A stretch of DNA of 20,596 bases from Euryarchaeota archaeon UBA549 (lineage in GTDB: Archaea > Thermoplasmatota > Poseidoniia > Poseidoniales > Poseidoniaceae): assembly GCA_002495645.1 (NCBI GenBank), contig DAGF01000072.1:1-20596 (forward strand), given 5' to 3'. Below the pieces are notes generated by a model. That model saw nothing but the letters and a program-made list of their open reading frames with translations, did not search any database and had not been told where the DNA came from. The first letter of the stretch is position 1. Each line of letters begins with the position of its first letter. Both the position numbers and the translations under genes were made by a program. Shown piece by piece: positions 6,261-13,031 of this stretch.

Positions 6261-7772
6261 ATGAAAATCGCTCGGAAATCTTGGCTCGCTCTTTTACTCG
6301 CATCGTTGTTGCTCGCCCCGGCTTCGGCCTACATGGGAAAACAACTGGCGCGTGGCCCCGTTGATTCGTTCACCCTCACCGACCAAAGCGGTGAGAACTA
6401 CACCTTCGGAACCGATACAGAAGGCGTGGTCGTCGTCTCCTTCATCTTCACCCGATGCCCCGATGTTTGTCCGGTTCTGACGCAAAGTTTGAGCGCCGTG
6501 GAAGCGGAGTTGAACGAAGATGAGCGCAAGGATGTGACCTTTGTCTCCATCACCGTCGACCCGGAACACGATACACCGGAAGCGCTCAAGGAGTACAGCG
6601 AACGCATGGGAGCTTCATGGCCTCACCTCACGGGGACGGCCGAAGAATTGCAGCCGATATGGGACATGTTTGCCGTGGTGGTTGAACAGAGCGTCATTGA
6701 CATGCACGTGATGGATTACCAGCCAGGTGAAGCCTCCGTCACGCTTGTTGACACAAAGAACAACAACAGTCAACACATGTTTCAGTACGATGGCTGGGAC
6801 GCCACTGCATTCGCTGCCGAGCAAGCAGGTTGGAGTTTGAATTCCTCTGGAGGCATGATCATCGGTATCAACGGGACGGAATCCCCCGATGATTGGGCAT
6901 GGTGGTGGGAGTTGAACCTGTGGAACACCACGTCGGAAGCATGGGAGGTTTCTGGCGTTGGCATGAACGATGTTGATGCGCTGGATATACCGCACCTCGC
7001 TTGGATGCGTTCCGATACCAACCGTTCACTCCTTCCTCAACCCAATGTTGACATGGCTTCGAGCGTGACCGTCCAATGGTCCAACAATTCCACCGAAGTG
7101 GTCAACATTGAGCAATTTACAGGATACCACATCTCGCAAGGTGCGCTCATCGGTGCAGGCATGAACACCACGAATGAACTCGGTTCTTGGGGGCATCTCA
7201 TGACCGATATCAACAATCAAACGTCTCCACCCGATTGGGAATGGTATTGGACGTTGTATGCTTGGAACGAAACCAGTGAAGCATGGGACTACTCCAATGT
7301 TGGCCAAGATGACCTTCTTGAGCCCACTCACATCGCTTGGGCACCAAATTACACCGACCCTTCAGCCATCCCTGCTCCAATCAGCGATGCCTCTGATGAA
7401 ACGGTCTGCAACGGCCACGGCTGGGAAATGGGGAGCGGCGCCTCCAAGCATTGCATGTGCGACAGCGGCTACACCTGGGGCGAAAATGACAAATTGTCTT
7501 GTGTCCCCGAAACCACTGAAGAATACAACGTCGGCCATTCGACCATCACCTACATCCTCAATCCGGACCTTGAACCCACCGTGGCCTGGACCGGCGATAA
7601 CTGGCGCGTGGAAGACTTCACGGCTGACGTGAGGGAACTCCTTGAGAAGGAACAATTGGGTGGCTACGAGGCAGGACTGATTCCTGCACTGCCTTTTGCC
7701 ATGACGCTCTCCGCACTGCTTGCTGCCTTCGCTCTCGCAGGTGTGAGCCGAACCAAATCGGACAACGAGTAG
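6261..7772 (+). CDS. sco: SCO1/SenC copper chaperone with a large domain insertion
   Basis: An exported, C-terminally anchored thioredoxin-fold copper chaperone, likely serving CuA assembly in subunit II. A signal peptide spans residues 1-23. The first SCO part (about 33-147) carries the copper motif CPDVC at 66-70. The end of the SCO fold, with the third ligand His426 and the VEDFTADVRELL helix, comes only at 422-462. Normal SCO proteins have about 10-20 residues at this junction; here about 270 are inserted. The insert holds two similar units (about 160-252 and 269-364), each with a Trp-rich DW.W.W.L..WN.TSEAW motif resembling DUF4430, followed by a small Cys-rich EGF-like piece (C383, C398, C400, C414). 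A transmembrane helix at about 472-494 ends the protein. GGTGAGGAGG lies 7 nt before the ATG, 12 nt after subunit IV. Confidence 0.9.
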   Translation: MKIARKSWLALLLASLLLAPASAYMGKQLARGPVDSFTLTDQSGENYTFGTDTEGVVVVSFIFTRCPDVCPVLTQSLSAVEAELNEDERKDVTFVSITVDPEHDTPEALKEYSERMGASWPHLTGTAEELQPIWDMFAVVVEQSVIDMHVMDYQPGEASVTLVDTKNNNSQHMFQYDGWDATAFAAEQAGWSLNSSGGMIIGINGTESPDDWAWWWELNLWNTTSEAWEVSGVGMNDVDALDIPHLAWMRSDTNRSLLPQPNVDMASSVTVQWSNNSTEVVNIEQFTGYHISQGALIGAGMNTTNELGSWGHLMTDINNQTSPPDWEWYWTLYAWNETSEAWDYSNVGQDDLLEPTHIAWAPNYTDPSAIPAPISDASDETVCNGHGWEMGSGASKHCMCDSGYTWGENDKLSCVPETTEEYNVGHSTITYILNPDLEPTVAWTGDNWRVEDFTADVRELLEKEQLGGYEAGLIPALPFAMTLSALLAAFALAGVSRTKSDNE

Positions 7773-7814
7773 GGGCGAAAGAAGAAAAAGCGGCGCCACT
7801 CACGGTGAAGCAAA

Positions 7815-7900
7815 GCAGTCGTCGCATAGCCTGGTATTGCGCCGGATTTGAAATCCGGTGTCCCCGTGACTCGGGAGTTCAAATCTCTCCGACTGCGCCA
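7815..7900 (+). tRNA. trnS-UGA: tRNA-Ser (anticodon UGA), CCA encoded
   Basis: A class II cloverleaf of 86 nt folds by eye. The acceptor stem GCAGTCG (7815-7821) pairs with CGACTGC (7890-7896), followed by discriminator G and encoded CCA. The D-arm contains TAGCCTGGTA. The anticodon stem CCGGA/TCCGG (7842-7846, 7854-7858) encloses loop TTTGAAA, giving anticodon TGA at 7849-7851. The variable arm is long (7859-7872) with a GTC/GAC stem, as expected for serine. The T-arm GGGAG, TTCAAAT, CTCTC contains one G-U pair. No intron is present. It reads UCN serine codons. Confidence 0.95.
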
Positions 7901-7960
7901 ACTCCTCTTCCGAGATAATTTAGGGAAGACTTCTCAAACTCCGCCCTCCCTCAAAGGAGC

Positions 7961-9430
7961 ATGCGCAGGGGTACGTTCGCCATCTGTCTCATCGCCAGCA
8001 TGCTTCTGGCAGGCTGTCTCGGACCGTCAACCGCTGATTGGGGAAGCGGTTCTGGAGCGGTTCAGGTGAATTTCTCCATGGAAGAAACGACCGTGAAAAG
8101 CAGCCTGTCGGGCGGTTCAACCAGCAACAGCGTGATTCCAGTTGGATGTATTCCCGGAACCGCCGGTGGAGATTTGCAGCAAGGCAACGGAACGGCCATT
8201 TCCTTCACAGGCTACCTCGCCGCCAGCGCATTTTACGACAGCCATAACCAACAGAGCACACGTGGACTTGCGTTTGGCGTGACCACGGCTGTCGCCATCC
8301 AATCCATGTCGTTCAGCGACGCTGCCGCCGTGGTCGATGGTGATGGAGCGCGTATCGACCTCAAGGATTGGTCGGACCCGCTCTACCCCAAAACAGGGTC
8401 GGGTTCGGTGAATCTCGAACAATTGGATTCGGAAGCAGACACCAAATGGTTCGTTCTCGGGCTCATTCCCACCTCAGAAGACGTGCTCTACGGACTGACC
8501 TCCCTCAACGAATGGCACCAGCCCGTTTCCATCCACGGTTACATGGTCGCCACTGAAGGGGCCGGGTCCAACGCCGTAGGTGAGTTGAAATCTTGGCACG
8601 GCGCCACCAACGAGTGTTCCCTTAAAGTTGAATCAAACACCAACAGAGAGGACCTCTACGTCCTCGTCACCGGCATCACCCTTGAGGAAGCCACCGTTTC
8701 AGCCAACGGTGAAGCGGACGACGAATGGGTTCAGGGCGATGTACCGTTCCTGGGACGTGGAGGCTTCATCATGTTCTTCCTCGTTGGAGGCATCGGTGGT
8801 TCAGTTGGTCTCTTCATCGTCTCCAAAGGCATGATCATGAAATCTGCCGGACGCTCCATGCGCATCCTCATTGGCGAAGAAGGCATGAAGAAAGCTGCCA
8901 GCGTCAAGAAAGATGCAATAGCGGCTAAAGCAGCAGGGATGGAATCGCCTGAAGAACGGCAACGCCGCAAGGACCGAGAACGACGTGAAGCAGAAAAGGA
9001 GCGTCGTCAGGCGGAGAAAAAGAAAGACGCCCCTGCTGCGAAAGCATCCAAGAAGAAGGACGAAGGCGCGTTGGGCGGTTTTGACCTCGACAGTGTTCTT
9101 GCATCCACCTCCACGAGTGGGCCTGGCCGCTCTGCGCCTACCGGGCGAAAGAGTTCGGTGGTGGCAACCGAGGCCGCTGAAGAAATGGACAGAATGAGCG
9201 CTCAGCAAGAGGCGCCCACAACCTCATCTCTTCCTGCTTCGATCTCGCAGCAGCGCCGAAGTGCACCGCCAACGCAGACACGGTCCGAGCAACCCGCAGA
9301 AGCGCCCAGCAAGCCCAAGGTTCGACGCCGAAAGGCCGTGAAGAAGTCCGCACCCGAACCTGCAGAAGAGCGTGCTCCGCCTGCTCAACAGTATGATGAG
9401 GACGAGGATTTCTCTGATTTCTCGTTCTAA
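7961..9430 (+). CDS. Lipoprotein with a transmembrane helix and a long charged cytoplasmic tail
   Basis: A 489-residue protein of unknown function. Residues 1-19 form a lipoprotein-type signal peptide ending in the lipobox LLAGC, so Cys19 is probably lipid-anchored after cleavage. Residues 20-260 form an extracytoplasmic domain with two further Cys (63, 219) that could form a disulfide. A helix at about 266-288 crosses the membrane. The rest is cytoplasmic: a highly charged helical stretch rich in Glu, Arg and Lys (about 310-360), then a disordered tail rich in Ala, Pro, Ser and Lys that ends in acidic EDEDFSDFSF. An AAAGGAGC motif lies very close to the ATG (1-nt spacer), which is unusual. 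The gene converges with the lipid kinase, overlapping it by 4 nt. I do not recognise the outer domain. Confidence 0.8.
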   Translation: MRRGTFAICLIASMLLAGCLGPSTADWGSGSGAVQVNFSMEETTVKSSLSGGSTSNSVIPVGCIPGTAGGDLQQGNGTAISFTGYLAASAFYDSHNQQSTRGLAFGVTTAVAIQSMSFSDAAAVVDGDGARIDLKDWSDPLYPKTGSGSVNLEQLDSEADTKWFVLGLIPTSEDVLYGLTSLNEWHQPVSIHGYMVATEGAGSNAVGELKSWHGATNECSLKVESNTNREDLYVLVTGITLEEATVSANGEADDEWVQGDVPFLGRGGFIMFFLVGGIGGSVGLFIVSKGMIMKSAGRSMRILIGEEGMKKAASVKKDAIAAKAAGMESPEERQRRKDRERREAEKERRQAEKKKDAPAAKASKKKDEGALGGFDLDSVLASTSTSGPGRSAPTGRKSSVVATEAAEEMDRMSAQQEAPTTSSLPASISQQRRSAPPTQTRSEQPAEAPSKPKVRRRKAVKKSAPEPAEERAPPAQQYDEDEDFSDFSF

Positions 9431-10485
9431 TTTGGCCTCATGAGATAGGCTGCGTGTTTGAGCACTGTCATGCTCAACGGTGTTGAACCGATGTTCTCAC
9501 CATCGATGTTGATGGCGGTTGGCTCTTCTGTGTCAATTCGCAACGAAGTGAATCGGTGGTAGTCCACCCTTGGATGGAACACGTGGCGTCCTTCTTTCTT
9601 GAGCATGCCAAAGGCCTTGAGCACGTCGCGCCGGCCCATTTTCTTCAAAATCCCGATATCCATCAGTCCATCGTCCGTGCTCGCACCGGGAGCGAGGGGG
9701 AGCATCGAGCCCCCTGTCTGTGTGTTTTGAACCAAGAAGAGCGTGAAATCATCGGTCGTGTAGCGGTCATCGAGGGTGAGGGTGGCCGTACGACGGCGGT
9801 TGGCCATGATGGCCAACAAAATCCCAACATCGTAGCGAATCGGCCCCATCCATCGCATCTTTTCGGCTTGAATCGTCGAATCAACGCCCAATCCCCACGT
9901 GACAAGGTTGTGGCTGTAGCGAACCATGGGCTCGCCGGTGGCCCCAGGCAGCCCTTCAGTCAACTCGACCCTCGCAAGGTCAAGGGCATGACGGCGACCC
10001 CGAAGCATGGCTTCAACCGCCTGCTCAACCGAAGAGAGTTTCAGGTCATGAGCATGGGAATTGCCCGTGCCTGCTGGGATGGCAGCAAAGGTCTCTTTGC
10101 CCTTCTTACCAAGGAGCATTCGTCCTGTAATCGCTTCGGAAAGTGAGCCATCGCCACCTACGACAGCAATGACTTCGTTCTTCCCAACCACCAAGGCAGA
10201 GGCCATGGTCACCAAATGGCCGCTATAGGCCGAATAGGAACTCTGAATCTCAACGCCGGCCTCCTTAACCAATTCAATCACGCGTTGGGCGACAGCACGA
10301 CCTTTCTTCTTGCCAGAAAAGGGGTTGACCAAGAGATGGACTTTTTTGGGAAGGTCAACGCTTTCCCCTTCGAGTTGAAAGATTTCAGCAAAAACAGGGC
10401 GATGAGCGCCCTTCTTTTTGCGGCTTGAAGGATCATGCTCAAATTCCATCGGTTCCAGAAGCCCCTCCTGAGGTTTGCTGCCCAT
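9427..10485 (-). CDS. Diacylglycerol kinase / LCB5-family lipid kinase
   Basis: A 352-residue member of the DAGK catalytic family, which uses ATP to phosphorylate diacylglycerol, sphingoid bases or related lipids at the inner membrane face. Visible motifs are VNPFSGKKKG (52-61), the nucleotide-binding VVGGDGSLSEAITG (108-121) with the GGDG signature, IPAGTGNSHAHDL (136-148), and the C-terminal TDDGLMDIGIL typical of the second lobe. The chosen ATG gives a 45-residue polar N-terminus before the fold; a second in-frame Met at residue 13 is possible. No strong ribosome site precedes either start. The frame stays open far upstream, but that part is antisense to ribD. The gene is transcribed away from ribD. 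The substrate cannot be told from sequence; in an archaeon, an archaeol-type diether lipid is possible. Confidence 0.88.
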   Translation of the reverse strand: MGSKPQEGLLEPMEFEHDPSSRKKKGAHRPVFAEIFQLEGESVDLPKKVHLLVNPFSGKKKGRAVAQRVIELVKEAGVEIQSSYSAYSGHLVTMASALVVGKNEVIAVVGGDGSLSEAITGRMLLGKKGKETFAAIPAGTGNSHAHDLKLSSVEQAVEAMLRGRRHALDLARVELTEGLPGATGEPMVRYSHNLVTWGLGVDSTIQAEKMRWMGPIRYDVGILLAIMANRRRTATLTLDDRYTTDDFTLFLVQNTQTGGSMLPLAPGASTDDGLMDIGILKKMGRRDVLKAFGMLKKEGRHVFHPRVDYHRFTSLRIDTEEPTAINIDGENIGSTPLSMTVLKHAAYLMRPN

Positions 10486-10530
10486 GTGTCGCTCAGGGGG
10501 CTGAAACGCTTCAATCCTTCTCAAGCAAAC

Positions 10531-10600
10531 GGTTTTTACAATTATGCACAATGAATAATATATGCTCCAATATGAATATTTGATTGGTTTTACCTCCTTT
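10531..10600. promoter_or_regulatory. Divergent promoter region between the lipid kinase and ribD, with a palindromic element
   Basis: The 168-nt gap between two divergently transcribed genes has a conspicuously AT-rich core in an otherwise GC-rich window. On the minus strand GCATATATTATTC (10553-10565) is a TATA-like element for the lipid kinase. On the plus strand AATATGAATATTTG (10569-10582) could be the ribD TATA box. An imperfect palindrome runs from CCAAT (10567-10571) to ATTGG (10583-10587) around AATATT. Start sites about 45 nt before each gene are inferred, not shown. Confidence 0.5.
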
Positions 10601-10653
10601 TCGCCCGTGGAAACCATGCAAGCAGTCATGAACAAGAGGTTCCTCGGCGAGGT

Positions 10654-11688
10654 GTGGCTGAGGATTGGAGCGATGCAGACCGCATGTTCATGGAACATGC
10701 CCTGTTGGTTGCTGAGCGAGGTCGCGGAAAGGTCAGTCCCAACCCGCTGGTCGGCTGCGTGCTGGTCAAGGACGGCGAGGTCATCGCTGAAGGTTGGCAC
10801 GACCATCTCGGCGGCTTGCACGCTGAACAGATGGCCATTCACGACGCTGAGGAAAAAGGGCATTCGCCCAACGGGTCCACCGCTTATGTCACGTTGGAAC
10901 CGTGCAATCACTTCGGCAGGACACCGCCATGCACAGAAGCCCTGATGTGGGCAGGTGTGAGCAAAGTCATCATCGCTCACCACGACCCCAACCCAACGGT
11001 CAGAGGCGATGGATGTCGCGTGCTCGAAGCCGCCGGCATACCAACCCAGACCGGCCTCATGGAAGAGGAAGCCCACGACCAGATGCGGGCGTTCATGCAT
11101 TGGTGCACCCACCGTCGACCCTTGGTCACGGTTAAGTTGGCCCTTGACGCTCAAGGGTCAGTCGACGACCGAAGCGCAGAAGCCCAGCGTTTCACATCGG
11201 CGGGATGCTTGGAGAAAGTTCACGAATTGCGAAGAGATTGTGACGCCGTCCTGGTGGGAGTGGAAACGGTCAACCGAGACGACCCCCAGCTCAACGTGCG
11301 TTTGGTTCCTTCAACTCGGCAACCTCTTCGGGTGGTCATCGACCCAAATCAGCGCATTGATGCCAAAGCCCAACTTCTTGCCGACGGAGGAGAAACACTG
11401 CTGATGCAAAACAACTTCACCGGTTTGAATTCGCTGCTTCATCAACTGGCCGACCGTGAAATCCAGCGCGTGCTCGTCGAGGGCGGACCGACCACCGTGC
11501 ACCGATTTTTGGAGGAAGGGCTCGTGGACGAGGTGTTCTTGATTCACAGCAAAGTGATGCATCAAGAACCGGTAGAAGCGGGGCTTGATGCCCAATTGCT
11601 TGCCAAATCTGGATTGACGCTGGCTCAGGAATACGTTTGGGGCGAGGAACGGGTTGAACATTACCTGCGCACGCCTACTTCAGTGTGA
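10654..11688 (+). CDS. ribD: Bifunctional riboflavin biosynthesis deaminase/reductase RibD
   Basis: A 344-residue protein with both RibD domains. It deaminates the pyrimidine intermediate derived from GTP and then reduces its ribosyl side chain with NADPH. The N-terminal deaminase has PNPLVGCVLV (29-38), the zinc and catalytic motif HAE (56-58), and EPCNHFGRTPPC with zinc ligands Cys84 and Cys93. The reductase begins near residue 150 with VTVKLALDAQGSV and continues through DAVLVGVETVNRDDPQL and LVEGGPTTVHRFLEEGLVDEVF. The start is GTG, chosen because family alignment begins a few residues inside it; GGCGAGGT abuts it. Many archaea instead use separate enzymes in the reductase-first order, so a fused bacterial-type RibD suggests lateral gain. 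Its 3' end overlaps the next, opposite gene by 14 nt. Confidence 0.95.
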   Translation: MAEDWSDADRMFMEHALLVAERGRGKVSPNPLVGCVLVKDGEVIAEGWHDHLGGLHAEQMAIHDAEEKGHSPNGSTAYVTLEPCNHFGRTPPCTEALMWAGVSKVIIAHHDPNPTVRGDGCRVLEAAGIPTQTGLMEEEAHDQMRAFMHWCTHRRPLVTVKLALDAQGSVDDRSAEAQRFTSAGCLEKVHELRRDCDAVLVGVETVNRDDPQLNVRLVPSTRQPLRVVIDPNQRIDAKAQLLADGGETLLMQNNFTGLNSLLHQLADREIQRVLVEGGPTTVHRFLEEGLVDEVFLIHSKVMHQEPVEAGLDAQLLAKSGLTLAQEYVWGEERVEHYLRTPTSV

Positions 11689-12487
11689 GAATTTCGTCCC
11701 AGCGGTGTGATGATCCCTTGCGAAAAAGACCCTCGTGGAAGGCGCGCTGATGCATGTGGACGCAACGTGCGATACGCCCCCGATGATTGTAGCATCCCTG
11801 GCGTGTGTGCACCACAACCAGAAGTTCATCCAGTGAAATGAGCGGCCCGGTTGGTGCTGGAGCGGGCACCGAAACTCGCTCGTTCGCTCCGTCCCATTCA
11901 ACGTCCTCAACGGTTGGCGCCTCAAGGGGAGCGTGTTCGAAACGGACGCTGCCCTCACCAAGTTTCACTGGGCGCCAAGTTGAGCGCACGCCGTTATCCA
12001 GCCACTCACGAATTCGCTTCAACTGGTCTTTGGTCGCCAGCCCAATATGGGAACGCTCCCACCAGCCCGGCGTTCGAGCGAGCGTAACGTGATGAACGCC
12101 AGGATAGGCGTCCCGAGGGTCCAAACCATCGGCCCACGTCCTGCAGAGACCTTCAAGTCGCACCGTCAAAACGGGAAGCGGGCCGATGTTAATGTCTTGA
12201 AGTCGGTACGGGTTGGCCAACTCTCCTTGGAGTAAAATTGGACGACGCTCGTCGATTGGCGGTGCGTTCTCACCAGCCAACAACTCGTCAAGCGAGGTGG
12301 ATTGACCTCCAAATCGCTTGAAATAGGCGCTGAGGTCAGGACCTTGGAGAACTTCGTCGCTCATCTCGCCAGCGAAATCATCCAGAAGAACCACTTCCTT
12401 CGAGGTGAATAAAATCGGATGTTCCGGCAGGGCCAACGGCGAATTGTTGGCCGAATAAGGCCAACGTCGGGGTGAGCCTTCGTGCAT
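11675..12487 (-). CDS. Hypothetical protein, C-terminal Cys/His cluster
   Basis: A 270-residue soluble protein that I do not recognise. The ATG at 12487 is chosen over an in-frame ATG nine codons upstream because AGGAGGT lies exactly 6 nt before it. There is no signal peptide or membrane helix. Tracts that look folded are the Trp-rich TPGWWERSHIGLATKDQLKRI region near the middle and a C-terminal segment with CYNHRGRIARCVHMHQ, whose two Cys and three His are spaced as a possible metal site. A Pro/Ala-rich linker (VSVPAPAPTGP) separates these two regions. It follows the zinc-ribbon gene by 38 nt on the same strand, so the two are probably cotranscribed and may act together. The tail overlaps ribD. 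Confidence 0.75.
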   Translation of the reverse strand: MHEGSPRRWPYSANNSPLALPEHPILFTSKEVVLLDDFAGEMSDEVLQGPDLSAYFKRFGGQSTSLDELLAGENAPPIDERRPILLQGELANPYRLQDINIGPLPVLTVRLEGLCRTWADGLDPRDAYPGVHHVTLARTPGWWERSHIGLATKDQLKRIREWLDNGVRSTWRPVKLGEGSVRFEHAPLEAPTVEDVEWDGANERVSVPAPAPTGPLISLDELLVVVHTRQGCYNHRGRIARCVHMHQRAFHEGLFRKGSSHRWDEILTLK

Positions 12488-12493
12488 GAGCGT

Positions 12494-12500
12494 ACCTCCT
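12494..12500 (-). promoter_or_regulatory. Strong ribosome binding site of the 270-residue hypothetical gene
   Basis: The minus strand reads AGGAGGT followed by a 6-nt spacer and ATG. It is one of the strongest Shine-Dalgarno sites in the window and fixes the start at 12487. It sits in the 38-nt gap after the upstream zinc-ribbon gene, consistent with translation of an internal operon gene. Confidence 0.65.
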
Positions 12501-12525
12501 CTCTTCCCGTACATGAACCCGCCTT

Positions 12526-12948
12526 TCAGTCGGTGTAGGTCGTTTCAAAGAGGCACGCAGGGCAGGTCACCTTGATGGGACGAATATCAGGAATGCCAAG
12601 GGCAACCCCACAAGCCGAACAAAGAATGGCTTGACTGACCTGCCCTCGTCGTTCTTCCGCTTCCCGGGTTGGGTCGTACTCAAATCGAAATTGGTCCTTG
12701 TTGACGAGGGTTGGGGCCGTTGAAGCAGGGGTTTGTTGCAAACTTGGGGGGTCTTTGTGGGAAGTATCCCACGATGAGACAGGGTTGTTCGCTGCTCGCG
12801 GGGGCGACGGTGATGTGCTTTGGAGCATGGTGCGGAGGCTTGCTTCGTCCACACCGTATTTTTTACACAGCCGATCAATTTCCAACATCTGGTCGTAGCC
12901 TGACAACGCTGCAAGTGCCGCCAACTCGTGCTGTGGAACCGTGCCCAT
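12526..12948 (-). CDS. Hypothetical C-terminal zinc-ribbon protein
   Basis: A 140-residue protein. The N-terminal 45 residues look helical (YDQMLEIDRLCKKYGVDEASLRTML), reminiscent of a small helix-turn-helix or UBA-like fold, but I cannot assign a family. A Pro/Ser/Thr-rich linker (about 46-80) follows, then a C-terminal zinc ribbon with CSACG at about 110-114 and CPAC at about 129-132. Such ribbons often bind nucleic acid or protein partners. No Shine-Dalgarno site precedes the ATG. Instead a TATA-like CATAAA is centred about 26 nt upstream, the pattern of a leaderless archaeal mRNA. It is the first gene of a likely two-gene operon with the 270-residue hypothetical gene. Confidence 0.75.
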   Translation of the reverse strand: MGTVPQHELAALAALSGYDQMLEIDRLCKKYGVDEASLRTMLQSTSPSPPRAANNPVSSWDTSHKDPPSLQQTPASTAPTLVNKDQFRFEYDPTREAEERRGQVSQAILCSACGVALGIPDIRPIKVTCPACLFETTYTD

Positions 12949-12971
12949 GGCCTGTGGTGTGGTTTTCTCGC

Positions 12972-12977
12972 TTTATG
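12972..12977 (-). promoter_or_regulatory. TATA-like box for the zinc-ribbon operon (leaderless)
   Basis: The minus strand carries CATAAA, centred about 26 nt before the ATG at 12948. Archaeal TATA boxes sit about 26 nt before the transcription start, so the mRNA would begin at or next to the start codon. The absence of a ribosome site agrees with this. Promoter activity is inferred from position only. Confidence 0.5.
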
Positions 12978-13031
12978 CGTTGAGGGTGTTCGTGCAGCGG
13001 TGAACGGCCCGCCACGCTTCCTGTCGTCTGC

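Noticed and set aside
10486..11154. Long N-terminal extension of the lipid kinase frame
   Set aside because: The extra 223 codons are antisense to ribD and cross the AT-rich promoter region; the DAGK fold starts after the ATG at 10485.
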